The notes beneath the pieces are model-generated. The model was given only the letters and a program-made list of their open reading frames with translations, was not told the origin of the DNA and searched no databases. The translations under genes were made by a program, and so were the position numbers. A DNA stretch of 11,538 nucleotides from an uncultured Planctomycetaceae bacterium (GTDB lineage: Bacteria > Planctomycetota > Planctomycetia > Pirellulales > Pirellulaceae), in the NCBI GenBank assembly GCA_903927685.1, contig CAIYOB010000800.1, forward strand, positions 1-11,538. Direction: 5' to 3'. Position 1 is the first letter of the stretch. Each line of letters starts with the position of its first letter. This document shows, in pieces, positions 8,952-11,538 of this stretch.

Positions 8952-10115
8952 TCACGTGGCCCGCGGTGTCCGGACCCACACGCCGCTCTGCGGACGGCGC
9001 AGCCAGCGGACAAAACCGACCAGCAAGGCTAGATTCACCGCCGTAAACAAGGCCGGCAGACGCAGCAGGCGTCCCGCCCAGCCGGGCAGCGAAATCCGGC
9101 TGCCCACCAGCGCCAGGGCGTAAAAGGCCAACTGGCCCCACAGCAACTCGCGGTAGACCGGCAGTCCGGCCAAGAGCACATTGGTCCCCAGCATCGCCAG
9201 CAGGAAGAACGGCGACAGCCAGCGCAGGACCTTGTGCGAGCCGAAGGCGAACGCGGTCCAGCCGAAGCGGGGATTCAGCAGCGGCCACAATCGCGCGATC
9301 GCCTGGAACCCGCCCGCCCCGATCCGCGCCCGCCGCCGAAACTCGGCGTGAATGTCCGGCGCCGTCTCCTCGACCGCAACCGCCTGTTTGTCGTACAGGA
9401 TCCGACAGCCCGAGTGCAGCTTGGCCAGCAGCGGAATGGTGAAGTCATCGACCAGCGTGTCCGGCGGGATCGGCTGGTACAACTCCCGCCGCATCGCATA
9501 GATCGCCCCGTTGGCGCCCAGCACGGCGTCCAGTCGTCCCTCGCAGCGTTTGAGGAAATTCTCGTAGCGCCAATACACGCCGTCGGCATTCCGGCCGGTC
9601 TGGGTGTCGTACAAGTCCAGCCAGCCACAGACCGCCCCGACCGCCGGATCGGAGAACCAGCGGACCAGTCGCCGCGCCGCCTGCGGGTCCATCATGGTGT
9701 TGGCGTCGGACAGCATCATCAACTCGCCGTGCAACCGCCCGATCGCATCGTTCAGGACCACCGACTTGCCCCGCCGTTCCGGAAACGGCAGCAGCACCAC
9801 GCCGCGGTCCGCATAGCGTTGGACGATCTCGTTGGTCCCGTCGCTGCTGCCGTCCGAGGCGACCACGATCTCGAGCTTGTCCCGCGGATAGTCCATGGCC
9901 AGGGCGTTTTCGATCCGCTCGCCGATCACGCTGCTCTCGTTGTAGGCCGCGATCAGCAGGCTCAACTGCGGCAGTTGGGCGTCGTCCGCGGCTGCCGGAT
10001 CGCGGCGCCGGCCGAACAGTCGCGAGGCGAGATAGATCGCCAGCGGGTAGCCCAGATAGGCGTAGACCACCAAGGCGGTGGAGGTCCAGAAGATCACTAC
10101 CAACGCAGTCTGCAT
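8952..10115 (-). CDS. Membrane glycosyltransferase family 2
   Basis: A 387-residue inner-membrane GT2 enzyme similar in plan to IcaA/NodC/BcsA-type synthases. An N-terminal span (about 3-33) leads to the cytoplasmic GT-A domain, with LLIAAYNES (53-61), nucleotide-sugar Asp in VASDGSSDGT (86-95), metal-binding SDAN (136-139), GANGAIYAMRR (200-210), VDDF with acceptor-side Asp222/223, and RRRARIGAGG (260-269), which takes the place of the QxxRW motif of processive enzymes. Three or so hydrophobic segments follow (about 299-318, 326-339, 349-370). It probably adds or polymerises sugars of an extracellular polysaccharide at the membrane; donor and product are unknown. Two ATGs are possible: 10121, directly abutting the Shine-Dalgarno, and 10115, 6 bases after it; the latter is preferred. 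It follows the GT4 gene by 43 bases and precedes the deacetylase-like gene by 25. Confidence 0.92.
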   Translation of the reverse strand: MQTALVVIFWTSTALVVYAYLGYPLAIYLASRLFGRRRDPAAADDAQLPQLSLLIAAYNESSVIGERIENALAMDYPRDKLEIVVASDGSSDGTNEIVQRYADRGVVLLPFPERRGKSVVLNDAIGRLHGELMMLSDANTMMDPQAARRLVRWFSDPAVGAVCGWLDLYDTQTGRNADGVYWRYENFLKRCEGRLDAVLGANGAIYAMRRELYQPIPPDTLVDDFTIPLLAKLHSGCRILYDKQAVAVEETAPDIHAEFRRRARIGAGGFQAIARLWPLLNPRFGWTAFAFGSHKVLRWLSPFFLLAMLGTNVLLAGLPVYRELLWGQLAFYALALVGSRISLPGWAGRLLRLPALFTAVNLALLVGFVRWLRRPQSGVWVRTPRAT

Positions 10116-10121
10116 GGCCAT

Positions 10122-10127
10122 CTCCTT
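10122..10127 (-). promoter_or_regulatory. Shine-Dalgarno deciding the GT2 start
   Basis: AAGGAG on the minus strand ends immediately before the first ATG (10121) and 6 bases before the second (10115). Ribosome spacing favours the second, which removes two residues from the longest frame. Confidence 0.7.
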
Positions 10128-10158
10128 CGAGCATGTACCGGAAAACTTTGTCCACCCT

Positions 10159-11532
10159 TCAGTCCGCCCGAGACGGTGTCGGCTCCGGGGTCAGCCTGTG
10201 ACGCGCCGGAACCGCGGCAGAAACCTCGTTCAGCGTGTCCGCCAATTGCCCCGCTTGCTGGCGCCGATCGTAACACCCCAGGACGCGAGGATGCGACCGC
10301 GGCGGCGCCGCGGCGGCCAGTCGCTGCGCCAGATGCTCGCAGATCCCCGGGACATCTCGTGGCGAGCATTGCGATACGCCAGCGAACCCGCTCAGCACTT
10401 CCTGCATCTCGCCCTGCGGAGCGATGGCCAGAATCTCGCGGCCGGTCGCCAGGTACTCGAACGTCTTGCCGGGCAGCACCCGTTCGGCGCCGGGAACGTC
10501 CGCCAGCAGCAGGCACAGTTCGCTGGCGTTGCGCATCACCTGGACCGCGACCCGATGGTCCACGTAGTCCTGCCGCAGCAGCCGGCAGGGCAGCGGTTCG
10601 AGCCGCTGCAACAGGGCCTGTTCCGCCTGTGTACAGCGTCCCACAATCTCGACGTCCAGCCGGGCTGCCAGCTCGGGGCTGCGGCCAGCCAGCAACTCGA
10701 CCGCCTCGACCAGCGGCCGGGCCGTCGTCAGATTCCACAGCGTGCCCACGTGGGACAGCCGGAATCGCTGTCCGGCGGCGGCCGAGTCGCTGGCGAAATC
10801 GGCCGGCAGATCGGCCGGGTCGAAACCGTTGTACAGGCAGTGCACGGACACCGGCCGGCCGGCGTCGCGGGCCTCCTGGTCCAGCGTCCGGGCACTCCGC
10901 TGCGTGGTGGCGAGAACCGCGTCGGCCCGCCGGAGAACGTGCTTCTGCAGACGCCGCTGGATCCGGTCGATCAGCGGATTGCGAGCCTTGTTTTCCCAGT
11001 ACTGGTTGCTGATGGTCCACTCGTCGCGGTAGTCCAGCACCAAGGGCAAGCCGCTGTGCCGCCGCAGGGCCGTGCCGACCAGAAACGACGAGAACGGGGG
11101 GCCGCTGACCAGGATCGCGTCGTGCGGCAGTTCGCGCAGCAAGCGGCGTCCCTGCCGGATGGCCTGGGGAGCCCACAGGATCTGCGGATCGGGCAGCAAC
11201 ACCATCGCCGCGGCGCTGCGGACCGTCCGCTTGACCCGACTCTTCCAGCCACCGCCCTTTCCAGCCGCCGTGCCCGGCGGAGCCAGCGTCTGCTTCAGCC
11301 GGTAATCGGGCTCCAGGGATTTGGCGTGCCGAATGACCGTCTGCGGCGGGATCTCCTCGACCAGGCTCTGATCGACGACCGGGACCGAGGGATTGCTGAC
11401 GGTCAACACCGAGACCTCCCAGCCGTGCTCGGGCAAGTACTTGGTGAACTTGGCCACTCGCTGCACGCCTGCGCCGCCGACGGGCGGAAACTGGTAGGCC
11501 ACCAGCAGTACGCGTTTGTTGCCTGTTTCCAT
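10159..11532 (-). CDS. Glycosyltransferase family 4-like protein
   Basis: A 457-residue GT-B type glycosyltransferase. The N-terminal half carries the glycine-rich acceptor loop FPPVGGAGVQRVAKFTKYLP (15-34), typical of a GT4 subgroup in polysaccharide clusters, then GWEVSVLTV (37-45) and DYRDEW (167-172). The C-terminal half begins near YNGFD (234-238) and HVGTLW (261-266), and has the nucleotide-sugar site PGKTFEYLATGREILAI (354-370), with Glu359 in the usual place of the first EX7E glutamate; the second is less clear. No membrane span or signal peptide is present, so it should act in the cytoplasm or at the inner membrane face, transferring a sugar to a lipid-linked or growing polysaccharide. 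The start lies 6 bases from the right edge, so its ribosome site and upstream operon members are out of view. Donor and acceptor cannot be told. Confidence 0.93.
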   Translation of the reverse strand: METGNKRVLLVAYQFPPVGGAGVQRVAKFTKYLPEHGWEVSVLTVSNPSVPVVDQSLVEEIPPQTVIRHAKSLEPDYRLKQTLAPPGTAAGKGGGWKSRVKRTVRSAAAMVLLPDPQILWAPQAIRQGRRLLRELPHDAILVSGPPFSSFLVGTALRRHSGLPLVLDYRDEWTISNQYWENKARNPLIDRIQRRLQKHVLRRADAVLATTQRSARTLDQEARDAGRPVSVHCLYNGFDPADLPADFASDSAAAGQRFRLSHVGTLWNLTTARPLVEAVELLAGRSPELAARLDVEIVGRCTQAEQALLQRLEPLPCRLLRQDYVDHRVAVQVMRNASELCLLLADVPGAERVLPGKTFEYLATGREILAIAPQGEMQEVLSGFAGVSQCSPRDVPGICEHLAQRLAAAAPPRSHPRVLGCYDRRQQAGQLADTLNEVSAAVPARHRLTPEPTPSRAD

Positions 11533-11538
11533 GGGACG

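Noticed and set aside
8927..9013. Longer start for the deacetylase-like protein at 9013
   Set aside because: It would overlap the end of the GT2 gene, while a strong Shine-Dalgarno sits 4 bases before the ATG at 8926.
9234..11012. Plus-strand 592-residue open frame opposite the glycosyltransferases
   Set aside because: Same explanation: antisense to two clear genes, with a low-complexity Arg/Pro/Ala product.

Overview
The window looks like a piece of a GC-rich planctomycete chromosome. This is inferred from gene types: an ECF sigma factor beside a Ser/Thr kinase that carries a formylglycine-generating-enzyme-like (FGE) domain, a second ECF sigma fragment with the family signature common in Planctomycetes, and an H-NOX/HNOBA-kinase pair. 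Every gene I can support lies on the minus strand, so transcription runs from high to low coordinates. The many long plus-strand open frames are shadows of GC-rich minus-strand genes.

In order of transcription: (1) 11532-7823, a tight surface-polysaccharide set: a GT4-type glycosyltransferase, a membrane GT2 glycosyltransferase and a protein resembling polysaccharide deacetylases, with gaps of 43 and 25 bases. (2) 7761-4151, a stand-alone H-NOX haem sensor whose stop overlaps (ATGA) the start of a 1014-residue cytosolic hybrid kinase with HNOBA-PAS-GAF-HisKA-HATPase-REC-HPt layout. Only 61 bases and no convincing terminator separate it from the polysaccharide genes. (3) 4051-3584, an Rrf2-family regulator with a cysteine cluster that probably binds an Fe-S cluster. 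It has its own sigma70-like promoter, and a dyad sits over the likely transcription start. (4) 3491-3144, a decayed ECF sigma gene with an in-frame stop and no region 4. (5) 3123-2536, an intact 195-residue ECF sigma factor. (6) 2441 to the left edge, a Ser/Thr kinase with an N-terminal HxxxCxxC zinc-finger-like motif, one membrane span and a C-terminal FGE domain cut by the window edge.

Two signalling modules emerge. One is a predicted nitric-oxide-sensing H-NOX/kinase phosphorelay placed just behind polysaccharide genes, with an Fe-S Rrf2 regulator next to it. That arrangement would fit NO control of extracellular matrix, but the link is inference from gene order. The other is an ECF sigma/transmembrane kinase pair of the kind known in Planctomycetes, in which the kinase's zinc-finger-like N-terminus could hold the sigma factor. 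No RNA genes, CRISPR arrays, insertion sequences or clear mobile elements were seen.
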